DNA from: RPQJ01 sp963846885
Lineage (GTDB): Bacteria > Pseudomonadota > Gammaproteobacteria > Steroidobacterales > Steroidobacteraceae
Direction: 5' to 3'
DNA: 64,000 nt
Assembly: GCA_963846885.1 (NCBI GenBank)
Contig: CAWJXS010000021.1
Location: 1 to 64,000 of the forward strand
Below are positions 49,247 to 57,175 of the stretch, piece by piece. A program made the position numbers and the translations under genes. Position 1 is the stretch's first letter; every line of letters starts with the position of its first letter. The notes below the pieces were generated by a model. That model ran no database searches. It was not told where the DNA came from and worked only from the letters and a program-made list of their open reading frames with translations.

Positions 49247-50188
49247 ATGTTCCTGCGAAAAAGCCTGCTGCTGCTGGGCTTGCTATCGGTCCGCTCGGTC
49301 GCGCTGGCAGCAGTGCCCGCGAAGGCGCCGAACGCCGGTGCGCCCTACAGCGCGAAGGGCGCCGACACGTGCTTGAGCTGCCACGAGGGGCCCGAAGTCA
49401 ACGACGTGTTCCACACGGCGCATGCGCAGCCCAATGACGCGCGCACCCCGTTCGGCAAGGGCGGCCTGCAGTGCGAGGCCTGCCACGGCCCCGGCGGCAA
49501 CCACGCCAAGCGTGTGAAGAAGGGCGAGACGCGGCCGCCGATGATCCAGTTCGGCCGCACGGCCACGACGCCGGTCAGCGTGCAGAACGCGATGTGCCTG
49601 GGTTGCCACGAGAAGGGCAAAGCCGCCGAGTGGCACATCGGTCCGCACGACGTGAACGATGTCTCGTGCGCCGCCTGCCATGACAGTCACAAGGCGAAAG
49701 ACGCCGTCCTGTCGAAGGCGACGCAGTCCGACGTCTGCTACACCTGCCACGTCGCCGAGCGCAGCCAGTTCCTGAAGCCGTACGCGCATCCGGTGCGCCA
49801 GGCCAAGCTCGCCTGCAGCGACTGCCACGCGCCGCACGGCACGACGGCGCCCAAGCAACTGGTGCGCGCGACGCTGAACGACACCTGCTACGAGTGTCAT
49901 GCCGAGAAGCGCGGCCCGCTGCTGTGGGAGCACCAGCCCGTCACCGAAGACTGCTCCACCTGCCATGCGGCGCACGGCTCGAGCAACCCGGGCATGGTCA
50001 AGCTCCGCGGTCCGCTGCTGTGCCAGTCGTGCCATTCGCAGCAGGGCCACCCGAGCTTCGCGTACGGGCCATCGGGCCTGCCCGGCGGCACTGCGCCGAC
50101 CACGGCGCTCGGACTCGGCAACTGCATGAACTGCCATTCGCAAGTGCACGGATCGAACCATCCTTCTGGTTCGTCGCTGACACGGTGA
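49247..50188 (+). CDS. mtrA: MtrA/DmsE-family decaheme cytochrome c
   Basis: 313 aa, intact. A signal peptide (SLLLLGLLSVRSVALA) and ten CxxCH motifs: CLSCH, CEACH, CLGCH, CAACH, CYTCH, CSDCH, CYECH, CSTCH, CQSCH, CMNCH. The length and spacing match MtrA/DmsE/PioA (about 310-330 aa). It would sit inside the MtrB barrel as the wire across the outer membrane. The mtrB start is 5 bp downstream. Confidence 0.93.
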   Translation: MFLRKSLLLLGLLSVRSVALAAVPAKAPNAGAPYSAKGADTCLSCHEGPEVNDVFHTAHAQPNDARTPFGKGGLQCEACHGPGGNHAKRVKKGETRPPMIQFGRTATTPVSVQNAMCLGCHEKGKAAEWHIGPHDVNDVSCAACHDSHKAKDAVLSKATQSDVCYTCHVAERSQFLKPYAHPVRQAKLACSDCHAPHGTTAPKQLVRATLNDTCYECHAEKRGPLLWEHQPVTEDCSTCHAAHGSSNPGMVKLRGPLLCQSCHSQQGHPSFAYGPSGLPGGTAPTTALGLGNCMNCHSQVHGSNHPSGSSLTR

Positions 50189-50193
50189 TCGCC

Positions 50194-52335
50194 ATGGAAC
50201 AACGCAGCCAGAAACTCATCCTCGCGATCTCCGCCCTGCTGCTCGGGACCGCGTCAGGCGTCCGCGCCGAAGAAACGCCGGCGCCCGACACGTCCGCCTG
50301 GGCCTGCAGCAAGTGCACGTTCGCCAAGGGCTACACGGCCGAAGCAGAACTCGGCGCGGGCTATCTCGACGAATCGAGCGCCAAGTTCGGCGACGCCACC
50401 GGCCTCGACGAGGACGGCGTGTATGTCGTAGCCAACGCCACCGGCGGGGTCGCGCTCGAGTCCGGTTACCGCATCGATTACGAATTGCTCGACCTCGGCC
50501 TCGACTCGCGTTCGATCGGCCTGAGCGGCGGCAAGCAGGGCAGCTATGACTTCGGCCTGTCTTACGACCGCATTCCGCATCGGTTGTCCGACACGGGCGA
50601 GACCATCTTCGGTGGCGTCGGCAGCGACCAGCTGTCTCTGCCCGGGGGCTGGGTCCGCGCGGGCAACACGGCCGGCTTCACTGCGCTGAATTCTTCCCTG
50701 CGCGATGTCGAAGTCGGCTTCGATCGCGACCGTTACCGTGCGAATGCGCGGTACCTGCTCGGCGACAAGTGGACGTTCGGCCTCGATTACCGGCGTGACG
50801 AGCGCAGCGGCAACCGGCCGCGTTTCGGATCGTTCGGCAGCGTGTCGACCGAGATGCTGCGTCCGATCGACGATTCGACCGACCGCATCACTGCCGACGT
50901 GCGCTACCAGGGCAAGAACTGGTTCGCGCAGGTCGGCTACTTCGCCTCGATCTACGACACCAAGGTGCCGGGCTTCCAGTTCGACAACCCGTTCAACGCG
51001 TTCGTGACCGGCGGCAACCAGGGCCAGATGACGCTCGAACCCGACAATTTCTACAGCGAAGTGGCTGCCTCGGCCGGCTGGTACGGACTGCCGGGCAACA
51101 CCACCGTGACCCTGTCGGCTGCGATGGGGCAGAGCACGCAGGATGAATCGTTCGTCGGCTACACGCTGAACCCCAACATCGGCGTCGATGCGCTGCCGCT
51201 CAACAACCTCGATGGCGACATCAGCGTCACGCGCGCCGACCTGACCGTCAGCGCGAAGCCGCTCGATCGTCTGCGCCTGCGCGGTGCTGCGTCCTACGAC
51301 GAGCGTGACAACGACAGCCGGCAGGCTGCGTTCACGTCCATCGTGCACACCGACCTGTTCCCGGTCGGCGAGGACCGCGTCAACGCCATCTACGGCTACG
51401 AGCGCACGCGACTGAACGGCACGGCCGATTTCGACGTGTACGACGATCTCACGGTCGGCGTGGGCGGCGAGTGGCGCACCCTCGATCGCACGGGTTCGGC
51501 GGTGGAAGTGTCCAGCGAGGAAGTGCTCGACGGCTATGGCCGGGTGCAGTTCCGGCCCAGCGGCTACCTCGGCTTCGTGGTCAAGGGCGGCGTCGAAGAG
51601 CGCGAGCCCGACAACTACGACCTCGGCGTGGCGGTGGCAACCGGCCAGAACCCGCTCATGCGCAAGTTCAACCAGGCCTATCGCTACCGCTCGTACGGCG
51701 AGTTGCTCGCGAACGTCGCCATGGGATCGCTGCCGCTGTCGTTCGGCGCCAACGTGCATTACGGCGACGACAGCTACATGCAGTCCGATCTCGGACTCGT
51801 GTCGGGCCTCGATCGCCGCTACGGCGTCGACGTGAACTGGACCGTCAACGAGAAGATCGCGGCGTACGCCACGCGGGTCGCGAGAAGATCGACTCGAAGT
51901 CGAAGGGCAGCAGCATCGTTTGCGGCGCCTGACTGGACCGGCGACGTGCAGGACGACTTCGAGACGTACGGCGCGGGCATGAACGCGCAGTTCACGGACA
52001 AGATCGGCGTGACGTTCGACTACACGTATGGCTCGGGACACTCGCGCACCGTCATCTCCGGCAGCGCCGGGGGAACCTTCCCCGTGGTCAAGAGCGAGCT
52101 CAGTTCGTTCAAGGCCGGGGTCACCTACGGCTTCAACGACCGCACGGACGTGATGCTGAACTGGTGGTACGAGACGCTCAGCACCAGCGACTGGGCGTAC
52201 ACGCCGCAGCCGGCGGCATTGCCGACGGTGCTCGGGCTCGGCGTCGATCCCTACAACTACGACGTCAACTACGTGACGTTGTCGCTGCGTTACCGGTTCG
52301 GCGTGAAGCCTGCGGCGGAAGCCGCGGCCGAGTAG
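50194..52335 (+). CDS. mtrB: MtrB/PioB family outer-membrane porin
   Basis: 713 aa with a signal peptide (LILAISALLLGTASGVRA). Near the mature N-terminus is the CxxC motif WACSKCTF, typical of MtrB. Repeated amphipathic strands with aromatic turns follow (GYRIDYELLDLGLDSRSIGL, WTFGLDYRRDERSG, NYVTLSLRYRFG), enough for the family's large barrel. A stretch near 51880-51925 reads VARRSTRSRRAAAS, where the other frame gives GREKIDSKSKGSS, so two compensating indels probably occur. It sheathes MtrA and joins it to surface decaheme proteins. Confidence 0.92.
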   Translation: MEQRSQKLILAISALLLGTASGVRAEETPAPDTSAWACSKCTFAKGYTAEAELGAGYLDESSAKFGDATGLDEDGVYVVANATGGVALESGYRIDYELLDLGLDSRSIGLSGGKQGSYDFGLSYDRIPHRLSDTGETIFGGVGSDQLSLPGGWVRAGNTAGFTALNSSLRDVEVGFDRDRYRANARYLLGDKWTFGLDYRRDERSGNRPRFGSFGSVSTEMLRPIDDSTDRITADVRYQGKNWFAQVGYFASIYDTKVPGFQFDNPFNAFVTGGNQGQMTLEPDNFYSEVAASAGWYGLPGNTTVTLSAAMGQSTQDESFVGYTLNPNIGVDALPLNNLDGDISVTRADLTVSAKPLDRLRLRGAASYDERDNDSRQAAFTSIVHTDLFPVGEDRVNAIYGYERTRLNGTADFDVYDDLTVGVGGEWRTLDRTGSAVEVSSEEVLDGYGRVQFRPSGYLGFVVKGGVEEREPDNYDLGVAVATGQNPLMRKFNQAYRYRSYGELLANVAMGSLPLSFGANVHYGDDSYMQSDLGLVSGLDRRYGVDVNWTVNEKIAAYATRVARRSTRSRRAAASFAAPDWTGDVQDDFETYGAGMNAQFTDKIGVTFDYTYGSGHSRTVISGSAGGTFPVVKSELSSFKAGVTYGFNDRTDVMLNWWYETLSTSDWAYTPQPAALPTVLGLGVDPYNYDVNYVTLSLRYRFGVKPAAEAAAE

Positions 52336-52389
52336 GTAGCCCACGACCGCCGTGCGGGCGCCTGTGGCGTCCGGCGGCGGGGCTCGGCC

Positions 52390-52639
52390 AGGGAAGCTCT
52401 GCACAGGTCCGCAGTCGCTGGCGCGTCCGATCCGGGACCGTTCCCGAGCTTGGAAAGGCAGACACGCGCTCTGGGAACGGTCCCGGGTCGGACGCTTGCG
52501 ACATGCCAGCCTGCGACGCTGCCAGAGCGCTCGATCCGGTGCCTGTCACAGAGCGCGTGTCTGCCTTTCCAAGCTCGGTGACAGGCACCGGATCGAGCGC
52601 ACGCAACGCGTCACTTGCGGACCTGTGCAGAGCTTCCCT
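52390..52639. mobile_element. Nested palindromic element (MITE-like)
   Basis: About 250 bp, noncoding. Outer 24-bp perfect inverted repeats (52390-52413 and 52616-52639) enclose two hairpins. Hairpin 1 has 14-bp arms (52432-52445, 52473-52486) and a 27-nt loop. Hairpin 2 has 23-bp arms (52527-52549, 52578-52600) and a 28-nt loop. The two loops are perfect reverse complements over 30 bp (52444-52473 with 52549-52578). The arm GGGAAGCTCTGCACAGGTCC looks like an insertion-sequence end. No target duplication is obvious. The right arm contains the stop codon of the SDR gene. It fills the gap between convergent mtrB and that gene. Confidence 0.7.
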
Positions 52640-54098
52640 ACGGAGCGTCGATCTGCCGCATGGCGCCCGCGGCCCGGCGCAGGATCGCGCGCGTGAGCCC
52701 CTTGAAGATGAACGCGTGCGCGGGAATCAGCACGTACCAGTAGGCCAGTCCCCACACGCCGGCGGGATGCCAGTACGCCGTGGCCGAGACGCTCGCACCC
52801 GAGCCCTGCGGCTGCACCACGAATTCGAGCACCCCGGCGCCCGGCGCCTTCATTTCCATCAGCAGCGTGAGCCGCCGGCCGGGCTCGAGCGCGATGACGC
52901 GCCACGATTCGACGACGTCGCCCACGCGCAACTGCGTGGGGTGGCGCCGTGAGCGGCGGAAACTCGGCCCGCCCACCAGCCAGTCGATTGCACCGCGGAT
53001 CCACCACAGCACGTTGGCGAAGAACCAGCCGTCCTCGCCACCGATGGTGCAGACCGTGGCGAACACCTGCTCCGGCGTGACGTCGCCCGTCGCGGTCGCG
53101 CCCTCGCGCATGGCGTAGAACGCGTATTCGGGGCGGAAGTTGCGGCAGGCGATCGAGCCCTCGACCCAGCGCGCGATCACCGCGTGCTGGCGGTCGGCGT
53201 CGATCGCCGCGCGTATCGACGCGTCGAGCCCCAGGCGCTGGCGCGGCACGAGGCGCTGCAGTTCGTCGTCATGCGCGACGAAATCGTGCTCGAGACCCTC
53301 GACCAGCGCCTGCGCGATGCCAACGGGCACTGACGTGACGAGCCGCAGCCAGTACGACGAGAGCCGCGGGGTCAGCACCGGCACCGGGATGATCAGCGGA
53401 TGCTGGCCCACCTGGCGGCCGTAGCTGCGCATGATCGCCTCGTAGGTCACGGTGTCCGGACCGCCGGCGTCGAGCGTCTTGCCGGCGGCTGCGTCGATGT
53501 CGCCAACGGCAGCCAGGTAGGCGAGCAGGTCGTCGAGCGCGATCGGTGTCGAAACTGATTTCACCCAGCGCGGAGTCACCATCACCGGCAGGTGATTCAC
53601 GAGGTCGCGAATGACTTCGTAGGCGGCCGAGCCTGGCCCCACGATCATGCCCGCGCGCAATTCCGTGACCGGCACGCCGCTCGCGCGCAGCACGTCGCCG
53701 GTCTCCGCGCGTGAGCGGAGGTGTTCGGACCGTGCATGCTGCGGGATCAGGCCGCCGAGGTAGACGATACGGCGCACGCCGGCGGCGGCCGCCGCCTGGC
53801 CGAAATTGCGGGCTGCCTCGCGGTCGAGCGCGCCGAAGCCGCGTCCGGCCGCCATCGAGTGCACCAGGTAATACGCGACGTCGACGCCCTGCAACACGGC
53901 GGGCAGCGTCGCCGGGTCGAGTGCATCAGCCGTGACGCATTCGACCCCGTCCCAGCCACGCGCAGCGAGCACCTCCGGGTTGCGCGCCGACGCGCGGACG
54001 CGCTTGCCTGCGGCCTGCAGGCGCGGCACCAGGTGCGTGCCGATGTACCCGCTGGCGCCGAAGACGAGTTGCAGGGGCGCGGTGCCGGCCGCGGGCAT
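52638..54098 (-). CDS. NAD(P)-binding SDR / DUF2867 protein
   Basis: 486 aa. An atypical short-chain dehydrogenase fold with LVFGASGYIGTHLVPRLQAA (Rossmann GxxGxxG) and YYLVHSMAAG, then a C-terminal DUF2867 domain (GDVVESWRVIALEPGRRLTL, VSATAYWHPAGVWGLAYWYV) with a terminal hydrophobic part. It is similar to YbjT-like proteins. The substrate is unknown. The stop codon lies in the right arm of the palindromic element, so the last residues may have been set by that insertion. It starts 6 bp after the prenyltransferase stop. Confidence 0.75.
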   Translation of the reverse strand: MPAAGTAPLQLVFGASGYIGTHLVPRLQAAGKRVRASARNPEVLAARGWDGVECVTADALDPATLPAVLQGVDVAYYLVHSMAAGRGFGALDREAARNFGQAAAAAGVRRIVYLGGLIPQHARSEHLRSRAETGDVLRASGVPVTELRAGMIVGPGSAAYEVIRDLVNHLPVMVTPRWVKSVSTPIALDDLLAYLAAVGDIDAAAGKTLDAGGPDTVTYEAIMRSYGRQVGQHPLIIPVPVLTPRLSSYWLRLVTSVPVGIAQALVEGLEHDFVAHDDELQRLVPRQRLGLDASIRAAIDADRQHAVIARWVEGSIACRNFRPEYAFYAMREGATATGDVTPEQVFATVCTIGGEDGWFFANVLWWIRGAIDWLVGGPSFRRSRRHPTQLRVGDVVESWRVIALEPGRRLTLLMEMKAPGAGVLEFVVQPQGSGASVSATAYWHPAGVWGLAYWYVLIPAHAFIFKGLTRAILRRAAGAMRQIDAP

Positions 54099-54104
54099 TC
54101 CCGG

Positions 54105-55076
54105 TCAGTGCGCGAAGAGCGCGGCGACGAACAGCAGGATCGAACCCACGGCCTGCAGGCCGATGGTCATCTCGATGCTCTTCGTCAGCACGGCCCGGGG
54201 CGCATCGTCGCGAATGCCTGCGGCCGCCTTGAGCCCGCCCAGGAACAGCACGATGCCGCCCACGGCCGCCCACCAGGGCAGCGAGCCGCGCGTCACGAGC
54301 AGCACGATGGACGCCAACGCGATCATGTGCGAAACGCGATAGAGGTGCCGCGCGCCGTCGACGCCGAGCCGGACGACCAGCGTGCGCTTGCCGTTCGCGC
54401 CGTCGGCCTTGCGGTCCGGCACTTCGTTGATCAGCAGGATCAGCGTCACCCAGATGCCCACCGGCAGCGCGATCAGCACGCTGTCCAGGTCGATGATGGA
54501 GCTTTGCAGCCAGGCCGCGCCGCACACCGGCAGCACGCCGAAGGCGACCATCAGGAAAGCCTCGCCCACGCCCTTGCCGCTCAGCTGCACCGATGGCGTC
54601 GAATACAGCACGGCGATCGCGATGCCGCCGATGCCCAGCGCGATGACCCACGGTCCCTTGAGCACGGCGAGCACGAGACCGAGCACCGCGGCGATGCCGA
54701 ACAGCATCCAGGCCCAGCGGTGCATTTCGCCGGGCGACATGATCCGGTTCTGGATGAAGCGCGAGCCGCCGGTGTACGGGTAGATCCGGTCGACGTTGTC
54801 CCGGTCGGTGCCGGTGATCTCGTCGCCCACGTCGTTGATCACGTTGCTGGCGCAATGCACCAGGGCCGTCGCCAGCAGCGCCAGCAGGGCAACGCCTACC
54901 TCCAGCCCGCCCGCAACCGTAGCGCCCCACGCCGTGCCGACGAGCACGGGCAGGATCGAGGCCGTCAGGAACTTGGGCCGGGTCGCGAGGAAGAGTCGTC
55001 GCGCCTTGCGGCTGAGCCCATCGCCGGCCAGGTCTTCGTACTGCGGCTCGAGCGGAGAAACGGCTTCCTTGATCAT
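54105..55076 (-). CDS. UbiA family prenyltransferase (MenA-like)
   Basis: About 323 aa from ATG 55076 with GGAGGG 7 nt before it. Polytopic, with the first Asp-rich motif NVINDVGDEITGTDRDN, GGSRFIQNRIMSPGE and the second motif INEVPDRKAD. The GGSR segment favours a MenA-type dihydroxynaphthoate prenyltransferase over UbiA or COX10, which would fit menaquinone-linked electron export; the assignment is tentative. It lies downstream of, and in the same direction as, the ATPase operon. Confidence 0.72.
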   Translation of the reverse strand: MIKEAVSPLEPQYEDLAGDGLSRKARRLFLATRPKFLTASILPVLVGTAWGATVAGGLEVGVALLALLATALVHCASNVINDVGDEITGTDRDNVDRIYPYTGGSRFIQNRIMSPGEMHRWAWMLFGIAAVLGLVLAVLKGPWVIALGIGGIAIAVLYSTPSVQLSGKGVGEAFLMVAFGVLPVCGAAWLQSSIIDLDSVLIALPVGIWVTLILLINEVPDRKADGANGKRTLVVRLGVDGARHLYRVSHMIALASIVLLVTRGSLPWWAAVGGIVLFLGGLKAAAGIRDDAPRAVLTKSIEMTIGLQAVGSILLFVAALFAH

Positions 55077-55149
55077 GCATACCCTCCGAAAGTCTGGCCG
55101 CAAGCTAGCGACCCCCCGGCCCCGAGGTCAAGTTCGGATCGTACAGGCT

Positions 55150-55779
55150 TCAACGGGCGCGGGCCGCATTGCGCACCCGCACGGCTTCCTCCTGGTCGAC
55201 GGCGTCGAGTTGTTCCTCGATGAAGGCGACGGACCGGTCGATCTCGGGCAGCAGCACGTTTTCGAGCGCGCGGGCGCGCCGTTCAGTCCGGCGGTATTCC
55301 GCGACCAGCTGGCGCAGGTTGGCTGCCCGGGCTGCCTGGGCCACCAGTTCGACCGCCACCGCACGGAACGCCAGGGCGCAGTGGCGCAGCTCGGGCGTGT
55401 CACGGACCGGTTCGGCGGACCGCACGACCCTCGGCACGGCGAGGGGCGCCTCGAGCACGGCGTCGCGCAACGGCAGGCCGAGGAAGTCGTGGCGGCTCGT
55501 GCGCAGCAGCGCCTGGTCCAGCGGGAAAGGGGGCTCCACCGTGAGATCGTCGAAACCGTGTATTTCGACCGCCGCGGCGAGGGCTGCCCGGGCTGCCCGC
55601 CAGAGCGTGGCGAGCTGCTGGTCTGCTGCCACGTAGGCGCGCAACTCGCGCAGGATCGCCGTCGCGAGCAGGACGCGCTTTTCGTCGAGCAGTTCATAGC
55701 CTTCCTGCACCAGGCGGCGTTCGTCGCGCAGCTCGAGCAATGCGACCCGGGTGGCGGCCACCTCGCCCAGTTCAGGCAT
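55150..55779 (-). CDS. ntpD: V/A-type ATPase subunit D
   Basis: 209 aa from ATG 55779 (MPELGEVAATRVALLELRDE). Long N- and C-terminal helices with LRQLVAEYRRTERRARALEN and VLLPEIDRSVAFIEEQLD, the coiled-coil central stalk of V/A ATPases. It overlaps subunit B by 8 bp and ends the operon. Confidence 0.88.
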   Translation of the reverse strand: MPELGEVAATRVALLELRDERRLVQEGYELLDEKRVLLATAILRELRAYVAADQQLATLWRAARAALAAAVEIHGFDDLTVEPPFPLDQALLRTSRHDFLGLPLRDAVLEAPLAVPRVVRSAEPVRDTPELRHCALAFRAVAVELVAQAARAANLRQLVAEYRRTERRARALENVLLPEIDRSVAFIEEQLDAVDQEEAVRVRNAARAR

Positions 55780-57175
55780 GCGCCGTCTCGTCGGCCGCCG
55801 CGCCGAGATGGCGGGCGATCTGCGCGTCGGACAACCGGGTGAGCTCGACGTGGGGCAGGCCCTGCAACACCGACCAACCGGCGGCGAAGCTCTCCTCGAG
55901 CGTCTGCGCCGTGGCCTGGTGCACGAACTGCCGTTCGAACCGCTCGCCAAAGGCGAGGAAACGCCGGTCCGCATCCGGCAGGCCCTGGTCACCCATCACG
56001 CTGGCCAGCACGCGCATGCGCAGCGCGCGGGCATAGGCTGCAAACAGCTGATGGGCCAGCGCGGGGTGATCCGGGTCGGTGAAGCCGGCGCCGATGCCGG
56101 CGTCCATCAGGCGCGACAGGCTCGGCAGCACGCGCACCGGCGGATAGATGCCGCGACGGTCCAGTTCGCGATCGAGCACGATCTGCCCTTCGGTGATGTA
56201 GCCGGTCAGGTCCGGGATCGGGTGCCCGATGTCGTCGCCCGGCATCGTGAGGATCGGCACCTGCGTCAGGCTGCCGGGCCGGCCGCGAATGCAGCCCGCG
56301 CGCTCATACAGCGCCGCCAGGTCCGAATACATGTAGCCCGGATAGCCCTTCCGCCCGGGAATTTCCCCGTGACTGGCCGACACCTCGCGCAGTGCCTCGC
56401 AGTAGTTGGTCATGTCGGTGAGGATGACCAGCACGTGGCGGCCCTCGTCGAAGGCCAGGTACTCGGCCGCGGTCAACGCATAACGCGGCGTGAGCAGGCG
56501 CTGCATGCCCGGCTCGTCGGCGAGGTTCAGGAACAGGGCCGTGTGGCCGAGCGCGCCGCTCGACTCCATGGCGAGCCGGAACTGCTCCGCCGTGTCGTGC
56601 GGCACGCCGATTCCGGCGAAGACGACGGCGAAGCTTTCGTTGCCCTGGTCGCCGCGCAGTCGCGCACGCTGGGCGATTTCCGCTGCGAGCCGGTCGTGCG
56701 GCAAGCCGCCGGCGGAGAACAGCGGCAGCTTCTGCCCGCGCACCAGGCTGTTCATCACGTCGATGGTCGCGATGCCGGTCTCGATGAAGTCGCGCGGCAG
56801 GGCGCGCCAGGCAGGGTTGATGGCGAGTCCCTCGATACGCCTCCGCGCGAGCGCAGGCACGGGTGGACCGCCGTCGAGCGGGCGGCCGACGCTGTCGAAA
56901 ACACGGCCGAGCAGGTGTGGCCCGACGCCGAACAGCAAAGGTTCAGGCTGCAACCGGATGCGCGTGCCGTGCAGGCTGAGGCCCGCGGTCGACTCGAGCA
57001 CCTCGATCACCATCGAGTCATCGTCGAGTGCCGCGACCCGGCCCAGGCGTGGGGGCCCGTTGGCGGCGAGCACCTCGACCGCGGAGTTCAGGCCGACTCG
57101 CGCCTCGCGGCGCGCGAAGAGCAGCGGGCCCTCGATGCGCGTGACGACGTCGTTCAGCAGCAGGTCAGCTCGCAT
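55772..57175 (-). CDS. ntpB: V/A-type ATPase subunit B
   Basis: 467 aa. The non-catalytic subunit, lacking a P-loop but keeping INPAWRALPRDFIETGIATI, VLVILTDMTNYCEALREVSA, GRKGYPGYMYSDLAALYERA and the arginine-finger segment PSLSRLMDAGIG. It forms the hexameric head with subunit A. Confidence 0.94.
   Translation of the reverse strand: MRADLLLNDVVTRIEGPLLFARREARVGLNSAVEVLAANGPPRLGRVAALDDDSMVIEVLESTAGLSLHGTRIRLQPEPLLFGVGPHLLGRVFDSVGRPLDGGPPVPALARRRIEGLAINPAWRALPRDFIETGIATIDVMNSLVRGQKLPLFSAGGLPHDRLAAEIAQRARLRGDQGNESFAVVFAGIGVPHDTAEQFRLAMESSGALGHTALFLNLADEPGMQRLLTPRYALTAAEYLAFDEGRHVLVILTDMTNYCEALREVSASHGEIPGRKGYPGYMYSDLAALYERAGCIRGRPGSLTQVPILTMPGDDIGHPIPDLTGYITEGQIVLDRELDRRGIYPPVRVLPSLSRLMDAGIGAGFTDPDHPALAHQLFAAYARALRMRVLASVMGDQGLPDADRRFLAFGERFERQFVHQATAQTLEESFAAGWSVLQGLPHVELTRLSDAQIARHLGAAADETAHA

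Noticed and set aside
52390..52639. Integron attC site or CRISPR array
   Set aside because: No core GTTRRRY sites or integrase, and no regular repeat-spacer pattern. The nested inverted arrangement is different.
53721..55223. Plus-strand open frame of 500 codons opposite the SDR and prenyltransferase genes
   Set aside because: Rich in Arg, His and Gln with no family signature; a shadow of two well-supported minus-strand genes.
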